A DNA stretch of 64,000 bases. Source: Catonia carolina (taxonomy: Eukaryota > Arthropoda > Insecta > Hemiptera > Achilidae). Position numbers and translations under genes: made by a program. The DNA is taken from contig JAQMRL010000005.1 of NCBI GenBank assembly GCA_035578175.1, forward strand, positions 54,789,722-54,853,721. The letters are read 5' to 3'. Positions 10,226-21,982 of the stretch are shown piece after piece; the first letter of the stretch is position 1; each line of letters opens with the position of its first letter. The notes below the pieces were generated by a model that searched no databases, was not told where the DNA came from, and worked only from the letters and a program-made list of their open reading frames with translations.

Positions 10226-11007
10226 GGCTCACGGGAAGAACAAGCTCAGTTACAATTTTTGTGAAATCGGGTTTTACTGCCAACTGTTAGATAATTCTAT
10301 GAACTATTTTATCATCTATCGCTTTGGTAAAAATAGATTATGTCCAATGTAATAACAATTTAAAAAAGTAGGCTGCAGGGAACAACGGGCTTAGTCCATC
10401 TGTGTTACAGATAAACAGGCTAAGTCACAGCTAAAATATTTTATTCTAAGATTAACACAACTTAAAAACGAAAAAGTAATCTGTAAACAAAACCAAAAAC
10501 GTATGAAGTAAATCCAAAAAATATTTCAAAAAGAGGTCAAAAATAAAAAATCTTTTCTTTATTAGTACTGGCATTTAAATTTTTAATATATACATGTTAC
10601 CTTAAGAAAAATTTGTAATAACAATTAACAAAGTAGTATTGTGTACGTAGATGTCAGTCACAAATTTTTCAAAATAAATAACTTTTTATAAAATCCATTA
10701 ATGTCATGACTACATTTATTTTGACCTGGTATAGGCCTACACGAAAGAAACAGGCTGAGTCAAAGGACTGAGCCTATTTTACCGTGATTTCTTTTGTAGT
10801 ATTAGGAGTTTTATTATTTTTGAGATGTCTATGCGAGTTCATTTGGTTAAAAATCAACCAAAATATTATTTTAATATCTGTAGGTGTATGTTAAATTATT
10901 AATACAAAGAAAATTATTAAAATAGAGTAGTAGTGTACTTGGAAAATTTAAAAATCCTTTTCTGAATAAATTGTTAAATGTGACTGAGTCTGTTTTTCCC
11001 GTAAGCC
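10226..11007. mobile_element. Non-autonomous TIR element with subterminal repeats
   Basis: The ends form 28-bp imperfect inverted repeats: 10226-10253 begins 'ggctcacgggaa' and the complement of 10980-11007 begins 'ggcttacgggaa', with five mismatches. The motif 'gggaa.aac.ggct.agtc' also occurs inside, near 10380-10400 and 10740-10765, the latter with a near-palindromic partner. No open frame of note. A target duplication could not be fixed, so the superfamily is unknown. Confidence 0.6.
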
Positions 11008-12942
11008 ATTACAATTTAAGAAAAACTTTTGTGAAATGGAAATAATTTTTTATCTTTATTAGTTTAATTTTAAGTTCTTCTTCGAATAAGCCAAAATAAA
11101 TTTGTCCAATCTTTAATCTGTAGTTAAAATGTAGTTTCATTTATTTAAGCATCCAAAAAAAGTTTTGAAACTTATTAAAGTTTATCTCAAAGCCGAATTG
11201 TAATTAATCAACTTAAATGCTTTTCAATGACTTCCCGTTGGAATTCTCAGTTAAAGTGAATTTTTAATGAAATTTCTTATTGTTTACAATAATTTTAATT
11301 TTTCTCTTTTAATTGTATTTTAAATACAATTATTGTATTTCAGTTCGTTTGATTACTCCTTTAAAATTACGTAGTAGCTCATAACCTGACATTTTGATTC
11401 TGAGAGACCTAGTGTTTGAAGTGAATTTTTCCTCAGTACATGAGAGTTTCTTAATATTAGTCAAGTTTAGTTCAAATGTAAATTTTTTAATTAATTTAAT
11501 TAAAAAACTCTAATTGTATTTTTCAGTAGTGTAAGTTTGATAATAATTTGTAATTGAATCAGTCATTTCAGAAAAACCACAAGTCAAAATTTTATATTTT
11601 TCTTTAGTGCATTTTAGGACTACCTAACTGAATATAAATACATAATCCTTACAAAAATCACAAGTCTGGCTTTCCTCAAGTAGTATAACACTAGGAAAAA
11701 GCTTATCCTTAAGGATATAAAGTGCTTCCTTCTAATGAAAAATGAAAGTGGATGATTTTTTAAGCGTAAGCTCTACTTTTTAGTGGAAAAGGTTATACAA
11801 AGTTTCTATGCAAAAATCTTTTTTAGGGAGATAACTACTGTTTGTGCGACGTCGAGAAGCGTGAAAGTTCTAAGAAACGTGAAGCCAATATTTCTTTTTT
11901 AAAGTTTCTGAATTTCATTTTTATTACTGCAAAAAGCTATTTTAAGTCACTAATGTAAACTAGTGAAATAAATCAATGAGTACTATTGTTACAAACAATT
12001 TTCTTCTGCTCTAACAACGTATTTTTTAAAGAAAAACAACTCAAGTTAGCATTTTACTCCAATTTATTTCAGAAACACCTTAAGTCAAAGTTTTCAAATT
12101 TTTTTAAAACAACGGCTCATCTTAAAAAATACAAAAGTATACATTCTATACTAAAGGGGACAGGCCTCTGAAGAAATTATATTTTTTAATATTGATTTTG
12201 TATTGAAACGTATTAAATTATCAGTTTTTCAATTTTTCCAAAAGTTAGATTTTTTTGACTTATGGGTTTTCTGAAATGACCGTTCAAATATTAATTCTAT
12301 TAAAAAATAATTGTTATGAGCTTAAAGGAAATCTGTTTGTTATTATCATATGGATCTTGGACGAACCTAGGCTTAGGTGTTATGTATGGCTATATGTATG
12401 GAAAAAAGTAGATGTAACATGTGAGTTGTTAGTTTCGTCTGTCTTTAAAATTCATTTTTTCTGCCAGTGATAAAATAACTCATAAAATTTATGGGACTAT
12501 TTTAGTATGTAGTATTGTAAATTCAATTAATTTTGATAACTAAAACAATTATTTAGCATACTTTAAACTTGGCATTCATAAAATCATATAAATTAAATAT
12601 TACAATAGTAAGTTATATCATTATTGTCATCAAAATTATCATAATTTTTGGCACGTGACTGTGCCAATATTTATAATATTTGTATTGTTAAATTAATTAA
12701 GTAATTATGAAAATATTTGACATATATTTATGACAATAACAATTAATAATTGATGTAAATAAATATTATAAATCATCTGCTCGGAATTTAAATTGCATAT
12801 TTGTATAATTTTGTAGTTCATTAAATTAAACAATGATATTTTGTAGGCGTTAAGTCTACTGGAATATTATGCAGTCTTGCTTAACTCAATTTTTGAAGGC
12901 ACTAATATTTTGTGTCCTAAATAGTTTCGGAATTCTCTGGCG
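11008..12942. other. No recognised feature
   Basis: Long AT-rich stretch. Short open frames at 11986-12171 and 12255-12470 show no recognisable motif and are treated as chance. Confidence 0.5.
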
Positions 12943-13097
12943 GTCATTCATAATATTTTGATGATTTCCTTTTAAGAGATACTTCAAGATCAAATTCTTT
13001 TCATTAAGTAAGAATATATTATTATATATTGCAAATAAATAATGTAAGTACTAATGAGCTTACAACAGCCAAAATAATACTGATATTATAAACAAAT

Positions 13098-13132
13098 AAC
13101 TTTTGTTTGTTTGTTCGTTTGTTTGTTTGTAT
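13098..13132 (+). repeat. (GTTT)n microsatellite
   Basis: Eight or so units of 'gttt' with one 'gttc' change, followed by 'cagaaactacctaaccgatt'. A related sequence with a shorter run occurs at about 52650-52710, suggesting that the run belongs to a dispersed repeat. Confidence 0.7.
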
Positions 13133-13291
13133 GAAGTAATTTCAGAAACTACCTAACCGATTTTAAAAATCTGGCTTTTGCTTTTCTGACATTTCTTTAT
13201 CATAGCAGCCATCTTTCTCCTTGTAACTTATCACTTACAGTTCAGCCGTTCTTAGTTTGCTCCTACTGTCAACAAACAAAAGCCACCTACT

Positions 13292-13322
13292 ACAGGGTTA
13301 GAGTCTGCGACTCTAACCCTGT
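13292..13322. repeat. Perfect 14-bp-arm hairpin
   Basis: 'acagggttagagtc' and its exact complement flank the 3-base loop 'tgc'. Confidence 0.85.
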
Positions 13323-13437
13323 CTAATCTAATATGGATATCGTATTCCTATTAAGTTAACTATTTTTTGAATTATAAGTACTTAAAGTACTAAAAACATC
13401 AGTCATGATATGATGTAGGCCTAACAATTACATTTAG

Positions 13438-13518
13438 AAAAATACTTTTAAAAGTATTATGTATTTAAATACTTTTGAAAGTATTTTGTATTTAAATACT
13501 TTTGAAAGTATTTTGTTG
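13438..13518 (+). repeat. Tandem repeat, 27-bp unit
   Basis: About two and a half units of 'tatttaaatacttttgaaag' plus 'tattttg'. The unit is largely self-complementary, as is common in the subterminal part of hAT-type elements. Confidence 0.7.
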
Positions 13519-14251
13519 TTACTTTTTAATCAGCGTGTACACATTTTGATATAATGCGCATGCTCACTGACGTCATTATTTGTTTACATTAGGAGCAAAC
13601 TAAGAGAGGCTGGACTATAGGTGATCTATACGTTACAATACCTTAATCTGAATTAGTATCTTATTAAAAAAATGTGAATTATTATTTAATTAATGAAAGA
13701 TGACACTTATATCTATTATAAATAAATGTATTGATTTCCAAATACATATAGTTATTAGTTGTAGTTTTATTACTCGATAATTAAATGTTTACGGCTTTTG
13801 GCCTAGAAAATAAACTGCTCTTTAAGCTAATACGACGTATAGAAACTTCTCTATTCTTATTCTCCATAAATCACATTTTTCTGAAAAATGATAACGTTCA
13901 GTAAACTAATACTATTAAACTAATTTACTAAAAGTCATTTATGTATTATGATATGTTTATAATTATTTTTAAAACATCCTTAATTACTAAAATAACTCAT
14001 TTCATTAAAATGTCAAAGTAAAATAATAACATCGATTTATAAATCATTCCAGCTGTACTGTTTCATTCTGTATGGATTACTTTATTCATAGTATATCAAT
14101 TTTCTTAACCTATATCGAAAGATTATAAGGATAACTTCTGGTAAAATTTCTCATTGTTTTGGTAATTCCTCCGTTATCTCGTATTCAACCAGAAAAAACA
14201 GATGTATTTTTTCCGGACCCTTCTATGATTTCTAACAGTTATTTTTGTATT

Positions 14252-14510
14252 CTCTTGGCTATATAAATATATAGAAAGGAACTTTTGTTTTAAGCATTTG
14301 TCTCTACAGAGCCTAGTTTAGCGTCAAAGAGTGACATTCCGCATTATTAAGCAAAACTAAGGTTGATTTTCATTTTGCATCATTCACTCATGATTAAAAT
14401 TAGGTTATGTTTTTGAGTTTAGCTTTTTTGTTTATTTCTAATGTATTATTACTACTATTAGGTTATATTGTTCATTATTTGCATTGGCAAAAGAAAGTAG
14501 TGTGACGACA
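14252..14510 (+). mobile_element. HINE-like family, internally deleted (copy 2)
   Basis: The 5' start 'ttctcttggctatataaata' jumps after about 45 bases to the 3' third ('ctacagagcctagtttagcg') and ends 'ttggcaaaagaaagtagtgt'. The middle of the element is missing. Confidence 0.7.
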
Positions 14511-14659
14511 CGATCAGTATTATTTTGGCTGTTGTAAGCTCATTAGTACTTACATTATTGGTTTGCAATATATAATTATATTCTTACTTAATGAAAAGAA
14601 TTTGATCTAGAAGTATCTCTTAAAAGGAAATCATCAAAATATTATGAATGACACGAGAT

Positions 14660-15715
14660 TTTTACTTTAAAACTAATTTAACAAAGTAGATTTTAAATAC
14701 TTTTGCAACAATTATTTAGTAGGCCTACACATTTCGAGGATTCTATCACAATATTTTGAGAACAAACCAGTAATGCAGCTAATAAGCTTTGTAAAGTAAT
14801 AGGTATTAAAGAAATTCGTTGTATTTTTATATCCATAAAGTTTAATGTAAAACGGTAGCTGCCACCTGATTAGTCGAATTACTTACTCTACTACTTCTGA
14901 ACAGTTAATCAGTTTTTTTATAAATATAACCAGCTTTAAAAATCCCAGTGACTAATAAAACAAGTAGGATAACATTGACCATAAAAGTCACGTAGAACAG
15001 CTATAAAAATCCGGTGACACGACTGGATTATTTATAGGCAATAGCTGTATTTTTCCAAGTTCAGGTGTTTCTAATAGGAATACTTAAAACGAAATAAATT
15101 TCCATATGTTGCCGTTCAATATTTTATTCTTTAACTAAAATTTTAAATATAAATTTTTTTTGTTAATATTATGTGATGGTTCTAAAATAAACCAGCGAGG
15201 AAATTAGATATTTTTCAGATTCTAAACAGTAGTCGGAACTAAAATATATTTTGTTTTATAATTAAATTTCTCCCAAATATTATTAATTTTACTTTTTTTT
15301 TATTTATTTAATTTACAATAAACTTGTAAAATCATACACTTGTATAGACTTAATGCTGACACTACCGCTGCGCCTACAGTAATTCTTCAGAAAAGTTTTC
15401 TTGATCATTGAGCTCTTGCTCATTTTTCGTTGATTACCTGGTGAAAATATTGCAAAATGTTTTCAGATAAAAATAACATACAATGATCTTGCAGATAAAA
15501 CATTTTAATGGAAATCGTCAGAAATTATTTTAAAACTCTTACTTATAACAAATGGATTTAAAATACTTTAAAAATCTTTTAATGCAACAAAAATAAATAA
15601 ATATATGATTTAAAAAAAAACAAAATAGCTAGGATAATGTTAAAAAATATTTTAATTTAGCAGCCAAGTATTTAATAAGTATATTACTGTTGAACTGTGT
15701 TTTTATATTCATGTG
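14660..15715. other. No recognised feature
   Basis: AT-rich; no coding or repeat signal recognised. Confidence 0.5.
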
Positions 15716-15721
15716 AATATT

Positions 15722-16100
15722 TACAGCCCCAGCCGTATCTCGCTTCCTAAGGCCACCTCTCTCTGTCTCGCCAGTCCCCATAGGAGAGCCGCCACAAAGA
15801 CATTGCCTCCTGCACCCTATCCAACCATGTCACTTCCGGCTTACCCCTCCTTCTTCTACCTGCTGACGTCCACTCCCATACCCTCTTTGGCCACCTATCA
15901 TCTTCCATGCTCTGTAAATGACCAAACCATTTAAACTGCTTCCGGGATATGGTATCCATTATATTTCCTTGAACGTCGATTCTTCTCCTAATTTCAGAAC
16001 TCGAAATTCGATCGATCCGCGACACACCACAGTTCCGCCTCCAGAAATCCATCTCCACCGCTTTTAGGCAATCGTTCTCCCTCTTTGTCAATACCCACTG
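15722..16100 (-). pseudogene. 5'-truncated LINE, reverse transcriptase C-terminus
   Basis: A 114-codon minus-strand frame (15747-16091) reads 'CLKAVEMDFWRRNCG', 'SSSEIRRRIDV', 'KQFKWFGHLQSMEDDRWPKR' and 'GRRRRGKPEVTWLDRVQEA'. This is the usual post-polymerase segment of insect LINEs ending in 'DRERW'. The frame is open along its length but lacks endonuclease and polymerase domains, so it is a dead 5'-truncated insertion. Confidence 0.8.
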
Positions 16101-16104
16101 TGTT

Positions 16105-17515
16105 TATGACAGTACTAATTTCATAGCAATCATCGCGAAAAACAAAATTATTGATGAATTAACTAGGAACTCGAGAAACTTCAAACTTGGTACAAAAGAG
16201 ATTGATACTTTAAAAATTCCTAGAAAGATTAAATATCATTATAACTCCTCTTGAGGTTGAAAGAATATCAGAAATAAAAAAGAAGACAAACGACCATGAA
16301 TTCGTAACAATACCAATTTTTGTCTGATGGAGAAAATTCTAAAAAATGTCATATCAAAATGATAAGATTAGTCTATGAGAATTAAAAACAAAAATAGGAA
16401 GTCAGAATTAAATTTCAAGTTTGAATCCCAATAAAATCTTCAGGAAATTTTTTAATTTCTTAAACAATGTATGTCTAATTTTTGTAGAATGATGATGTCT
16501 TTTCGTATAAATTTTAAAGCATCTACATGTCTCCCGTGCCCATGATATTTAAATAAAAATTAAATTAAATTAACTAATTAATAAGTAATCAATCAGTTCT
16601 TAATTGCACTGACAGATGCTCGTCTATGCTGAATCATTAACTATGATCCTCAAATTCTTCAATCTACAATAGACATAAGATGCAAAAATAAGGCTATTGG
16701 CATTTGAAAGATAACAGCCGTAAGGGATATCACTTTCTTAGATCGAATGTTTCATCATGGTTATCTAAGCACTAAGAACTAAACAGAGTACTAATGACTC
16801 TTTGATTATTATTATCGTGTCCAAGGCTGAATTCAGAGAAATTCAGTCAACCTAATTCATTATTGTTGCGTCTATCCAATCATTCAATGAATATTAACTC
16901 ACTGTCTCATTGATTCATTGTAGAAAATCCATTAAATATTTCAGTAAAGGGCGCAATTAATAAAAATCAATAAAAACTGTTTATTTTATTATTTTTTTTT
17001 TAACTTTTTGTTATACTATTTAACAGTATGATATACGCAGTACAGCGTCGATAATCCGAATGTCAAAACTTCAAAATCCCAACACCATTCGAGGATTGTT
17101 TCGATATTTTAATTTGCGCGAGAACAGCAAAAGTAATCACGGTTTACACTGAGTAATAACTTTAATAAACTTAAAAAAAAATGTTTGTAACATGTTACAA
17201 GTAAGATACTAAGATAATACCAAAATGTTTTGATACGAAAGCAGCCAGAATGAAGTCAAGTTCATATCTTGCTAATTAAGCGAATAAAGGACTTGGCCGA
17301 AAGAAAACGAGTCTTGAAGCTCGTGCAACCAAAAATTAGTAAATTTTTTAAGTAAGATTTCAGTGATTTTGTAAGGTTCATATTGAATCTTTTGTATAAC
17401 TGTACATAGCGTTATTTGTTTTCAATTTAATATACTCGTACAATACATAATGCACCTACTGCATACACAGTAAAGTACATACTGTAGTATTTTTGGTTTT
17501 CTCTCGAATAGCCAA
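16105..17515. other. No recognised feature
   Basis: AT-rich; scanned without finding exons, SINE boxes or inverted repeats. Confidence 0.5.
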
Positions 17516-17519
17516 TTTT

Positions 17520-17950
17520 AGGGGGTACTTTTAATCAACTTCTTAGCCCGTGCTTCTTTCATTTTTCTTGAGTGGCGTTTTTTATCCTCTTGAGTCCTCT
17601 TTTGCAAGTGGGTTTTCTCTTCTCCTGAAACTCTAATTCTTGTATTGTTTTTCTGATGAAAATGTCTCTATCCTTAATGGTTTATGAGTCTATAGAGTTG
17701 TTTACTGGGTCTTTGTCTATTTCTTTAAGTGACATTAAGTCAAATTTTTGTGAATGCTAAGTAAAATGAAAATCTGCTATTAGGCTGGTGTTTCCACTCT
17801 GTATTGAGCCCGTAAAGTGTCATTTTCTTTTCCTGATTATGTTTGTTATTTTTTCCTTTTTGGAATAAATTTTTTGGTTTGATCTTTGCTTATACTCTGA
17901 CCCTATGTTGATCTTAGGACCTAATAATTTCCTTAAAATTCTTTTCTCTA
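17520..17950 (-). pseudogene. LINE C-terminal relic ('RKLLGPK' / 'IIRKRK')
   Basis: The minus strand reads 'RILRKLLGPKINI', 'YKQRSNQKIYSKKEKITNII' and 'RKRK', the segment between polymerase and C-terminus in the family of 8410-8770. Further 3' parts are scattered in shifted frames. Dead copy. Confidence 0.6.
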
Positions 17951-17954
17951 TTTT

Positions 17955-18130
17955 CCCTCTGCAGTTTTTCTTCTTCTGCCTTTCAAGGATTAGGCATCTC
18001 TGCCTGTTCCGAACCTCTCAAATCTGCCCATCTCTTTTTCGGGCATCTTCGTTCTCTCCTGCCCTGCGGCTTATAGCCTAGTGTCTCCTTAAATTGTCCG
18101 ATCCTCCCTCATTCTGTTCTACCTCTGCAT
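17955..18130 (-). pseudogene. Short LINE 3' end with GAA-rich tail
   Basis: On the plus strand 'ttcttcttctgcctttcaag' leads into 'gattaggcat..ctgcctgttccgaac', which is also the start of the minus-strand LINE end at about 31130. Only the extreme 3' part is kept. Confidence 0.6.
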
Positions 18131-18134
18131 TACT

Positions 18135-18690
18135 ACACACCAGGACAACGTATTTGTTCATTAAAAACTAAAATAAATATACATAATTACAGAGAAGTGT
18201 TAGTTTTTATTTATTTCCACCTTTTTAAAATGTTTAACTATGGGTCTAAGCGACATTTCTAGGTTATGTTAAAAACTCCGAGCAAATCGGTATTCGGAAC
18301 TACCTATTGTCTTAATTGGTTCGGATTTTCGACTCTCTACTGTAACAGTAAAACAAGAAATATTAAAATACTTCTAAACATAATTATCACACAAAATTAT
18401 AAAATCATTCCAACGTTTTAGCAGTGAACCTCTTAGATAACGCTCAACCACTAAGAAGAATACGACGAAAATATCCAACACACCTTTCTGTGGACCTTAG
18501 TGGACCGGTCATGAAACCATTGATGATGTTTTGAGACATATGGTTGTGGACTGTTTGTTGATAACTATGATAAAAAGAAGAAAGAAATATATACTCGAAT
18601 GATAAGTATGGGCTTCTCAAACTTATTTTCAAGAATAAAGTTGACGACAGGCATGAACCTGGGCCAAGGAAACTCTTATAGTTGAAGAAT
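18135..18690. other. No recognised feature
   Basis: AT-rich; a 62-codon minus-strand frame at 18444-18632 has no recognisable motif. Confidence 0.5.
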
Positions 18691-18694
18691 ATTA

Positions 18695-19707
18695 AGGCGC
18701 ATTTACACGTGCAATGATTTGCTGCCGCACGTATTGATGCCAGTTTAATTTACATGCCGGTAGAGGTTTACACATTAAACGCTTTTTGTCGCGCCACTTT
18801 CATTTTCTTTTGCTGTTGTGTAGTCAAGTTTGTGAAAGCTTGCAGAACAATGATTTGTTACATTGGTATTGTTAGTTTGGAGGTTAGTTTTAGTAAAAGA
18901 TGTCAAAAGAACTTCAAAATAGTCTATGTGCTTTCACTAAAATATTGGTAGATAATTTAATTTATGATTTGGACAAGAGGAAAAATGACAAGCGAAAAGG
19001 CCGTAAACGTAAGTGAGAAAGTGGGTTTCTCAGAGGTAGACCCTGGGCGCATCTGAGAAACTTCTGACCGAACTTTCAGCGGAAGATGGCTATAAAAACC
19101 ATTTACGCTTAACAAAAGAAAAATGTATTTTTTTTCTTCGACTGGTAACGCCTCAACTAGAAAAGAAGACATCTTTTGCAGTAACCCCTCCGATACCCAT
19201 TTCTATTGACAACTTTTCATAATCGGATAATCGCTCTTCTCTGTTTTTATAAGACGAACAGTGTATGTCCCACAAACAAGGAAGTCGTTCATTTTTTCCA
19301 AAAATTAAATAATTTCATTACTACTCCACTTTTTATTTCTCAAAATTTCGCTCATTTTAGTTACCGTTTAAAGATACAGCAAAAATAAAAAGCTATCTAT
19401 ATGAAAATATATAACAATAGATAATGGATGATAGTGCAAAATCAATTTGAAATTAAACCACCTTCTGCATGCTAAGAGCCCACAGGTGAGGTAAAGGTTT
19501 ATATATGCAAATGTTTATTTAGAGGCGCGCCAGTCACTTACTGGCGAACAAAATTTCAGAAGGCTGCAGAAAATTCCATGCAAGTTTCTTTCTGTGAATG
19601 CATGTTGAAACGTGCATGCCAACAATGGTTTACACATACATGCATCATTTTACTGGGACGCCAGTGAGAACTGGTGCCAGCAAATCATTACATGTGTAAA
19701 TGCGCCT
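18695..19707 (+). mobile_element. PIF/Harbinger-type DNA transposon, internally deleted
   Basis: The ends match as inverted repeats of about 31 bp: 'aggcgcatttacacgtgcaa' at the left and 'aggcgcatttacacatgtaa' on the complement of the right end. The flanks are TTA at 18692-18694 and 19708-19710, the three-base TWA duplication known for PIF/Harbinger. Inside is a remnant of the transposase N-terminus. At 1,013 bp it lacks the catalytic core and its partner gene, so it is non-autonomous. Confidence 0.8.
19010..19218 (+). pseudogene. PIF/Harbinger transposase N-terminal fragment
   Basis: One plus-strand frame reads 'RKWVSQR', a stop, then 'TLGASEKLLTELSAEDGYKN', 'HLRLTKEKCIFFLRLVTPQL' and 'EKKTSFAVTPPI'. 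This follows the known N-terminal pattern of Harbinger transposases (tryptophan-rich start, 'LL.EL..ED...Y.NFLR...' and the downstream 'I...DT' region). The DDE catalytic part is absent. Identification is from motif pattern only. Confidence 0.65.
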
Positions 19708-19714
19708 TTAGATA

Positions 19715-20555
19715 TTAGAAATTGGACTATTATGATTACACACACTCTTTTGATTGAGATACATAATAGAGAGCAATTTGTCAGAATTTAAAGAATAATC
19801 TACAGCCGGTACTCTAAGAAAAAAATGTGGTTAAGCTATATCTACTACTTTACCGAATGCATAGTTTACTACTGAATCTCTAATCAAGTATATTATGTAC
19901 TACAATAAAAACATAACTTAAATTCTCACATAACTAGTAATTATGTAAGTAAATGTTAGACAAATATTTTATTACAACAAAAAAATGCAAACTAAATACT
20001 TTTACGTAGGCCTACAATTATTTTAACTTTTGGAATGAACTAGATAATAAATTCGGAGTAAAAACACCCTTCACTTAAATTGTTTGAATACATTTTGCTT
20101 TACAATTGAGTATACGTGACTGGTTTCAAATCGACTTCAATAGTTCTACACTTACCGACTTTATGACAAGCAGAATATCAGTTTATGTTGTCAAAGTAGG
20201 AAAGTAGATTGTAGTGTATCCCTTATATAGAATAACAACTTATCAATAGAAACAGACTTAAATATTAACCGTTAGAAATTAATTGTTGTATTGGTACGTG
20301 ATTGGATAATGCACTTGTAATGATGTAGTAAATGTACAGTAGTGAACAATAAGATAGGACATATTTAGATGAAATATTGTTTGTAATTATCAGTTGTTAT
20401 AAATTAATTACCAATTAGAAACAACGGTGTACTGTGTTAGCAGAAAAGGCTGTTAAAATGTTGAAAGGACAAACTTTTTTTCTTGTAGAATACGTGAGGT
20501 TTTGTTTGAAATCCAAACTAGTTAAGTGATCTAATAGATCCATATCAATGCTATC
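19715..20555. other. No recognised feature
   Basis: AT-rich; nothing assigned. Confidence 0.5.
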
Positions 20556-20557
20556 TT

Positions 20558-20705
20558 TTTTTTTTTTTTTTTATTTAATGTCGCATCAACTGCAAGGTCA
20601 TTAGCGACGACGTTGGGGTGTAACTGTGTGTAATGAGGTTGAAATGATTTTTTGTAACGTATGAAAATATGCCGTGCCTGAGTGGGATTCGAACCTAGGA
20701 CCGCT
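20558..20705 (-). mobile_element. tRNA-derived SINE, family C (copy 3, head lost)
   Basis: A poly-T run at 20559-20572 marks the 3' tail of a minus-strand copy. The body 'gcgacgacgttggggtgtaa' and box B complement 'gggattcgaaccta' follow. The copy breaks off after box B. Confidence 0.75.
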
Positions 20706-20850
20706 ATAATTTTTTGAATGGGAAAAGCCAGAGAGTCATTCCTGAGTACGATAGAAACATATGCTAAAGGCTAGAGAAAGTTACCTCTTCACAACACAGC
20801 TGATCTTAACACTAACTTTACTGCTCTACGTTACTTTTTAAACAAAATAT

Positions 20851-21052
20851 AAAAAAATTAATTCGTAAACTTGGTTCTAGTATAAAGAGAAGAGCCGAAT
20901 TTATCGATACTTTCTCAAAAAATAATGAAAAGAAAGAAGAAGAAGGCAGAAGAAAAAGAAGATTAAAAAATTAATTCGTAAGCTTTGTTCTAGTATAAAC
21001 AGAAGAGCCGAATTTATCGATACTTTCTCAAAAAAGAATGAAAAAGAAAAAA
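20851..21052 (+). repeat. Tandem duplication, 113-bp period
   Basis: 'ttaattcgta' recurs at 20858 and 20971, and 'gccgaatttatcgatacttt' recurs in both units. Nearly two units, separated by a GAA-rich stretch. Confidence 0.75.
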
Positions 21053-21074
21053 TATACTTAATTTACAATCAAAC

Positions 21075-21350
21075 TCACCGGGTTGGTTTACTGGTGAAGT
21101 CGTCGCCGCAAATTAGATTTTTGACAGTTGATTTTCGGAGACGAAGGTTCCGTGGTTCAAATCCTAGTAAAGGTAGTTACTTTTATACGACTCTGAATAC
21201 TGAAAAGTGATTACCGGTGTATGTACTTTGATGGTTGGGGTTAAATTAACTATAATCTCTCAGGAAATGTCGAACTAAGTCTGTACAAGATTACACCTCG
21301 TCTATATGTCATACATAATATTCTCATCTCGTTGGGTTATGAGGTTGTTT
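21075..21350 (+). mobile_element. tRNA-derived SINE, family E
   Basis: The head 'caccgggttggtttactggt' carries box A, and 21154-21164 is box B 'ggttcaaatcc'. The body contains 'gtacaagattacacctcgtc' and 'catacataatattctcatct', and ends 'gggttatgaggttgttt'. The same tail recurs at about 29888-29955. Confidence 0.7.
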
Positions 21351-21351
21351 A

Positions 21352-21732
21352 TTGTTTTTTGTTGTTTAGGTCATCAGCTGAAAGGCTGATTTGAACCTCT
21401 AGAGCTTTACTTAGTAAAACAAGGAGTTGGCTGGTTTACCATTACCTTCATTACTAAGTGGAAAAGTATACTTATCAGCATGCCAAGCTCTTTAAAAAGC
21501 ATCTACTTTCCACCCTGCAAATGATACCTTCACTTCAGTCACCACAAGGTCTGGCTATATAATGAAATTTATTACTCTCAGAGAAGATAACTCTGACTAG
21601 TGTCTTTTACTTCTCTACTTCTTCAGTTTTTAAATGCTTCAGTTATACAATTGGCTGACCGTGTGATAAGAAACAGATTTTTTTTGTAGTCCTGGAACTA
21701 ATTAAGCCCTCCACCTGCCTGTTACGGGTAAA
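21352..21732 (-). mobile_element. SINE-A (copy 1)
   Basis: Full-length minus-strand copy of a roughly 395-bp retroposon. The tail side starts 'ttgtttaggtcatcagctga' and the head side ends 'cctgcctgttacggg'. It abuts the 3' end of a family E SINE, and faces copy 2 as an inverted pair. Confidence 0.8.
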
Positions 21733-21982
21733 TTATTGTTCATAATTGAAGATATTGTAAAGTACACTCATTAGGGATTTTAAAAAAATCACAATCCAAA
21801 AATTACTATAATAAGAGTCATTTCTATTGAAACTTTTTGCTATATATACAAACATCCCTAACTAGACGTGCCTGAATTTTTCACTTCGTCTATTAAAAAC
21901 ATAAATACATTCTATAGACACATACACACCACACATATGATGTGCCTAGAACTGAAGTGTCAACAACTATAATAAATTGATA

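Larger units (their letters stand above)
12943..14652. mobile_element. Inverted-repeat block with about 143-bp arms
   Basis: The left arm 12943-13085 and the complement of 14511-14652 are nearly identical (about 97% by eye), both beginning 'gtcattcataatattttgat'. Between them lie a (GTTT)n run, a perfect hairpin, a 27-bp tandem repeat and an internally deleted HINE-like copy. It could be a foldback-type element or two opposed copies of one repeat. No target duplication was clear. Confidence 0.6.
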
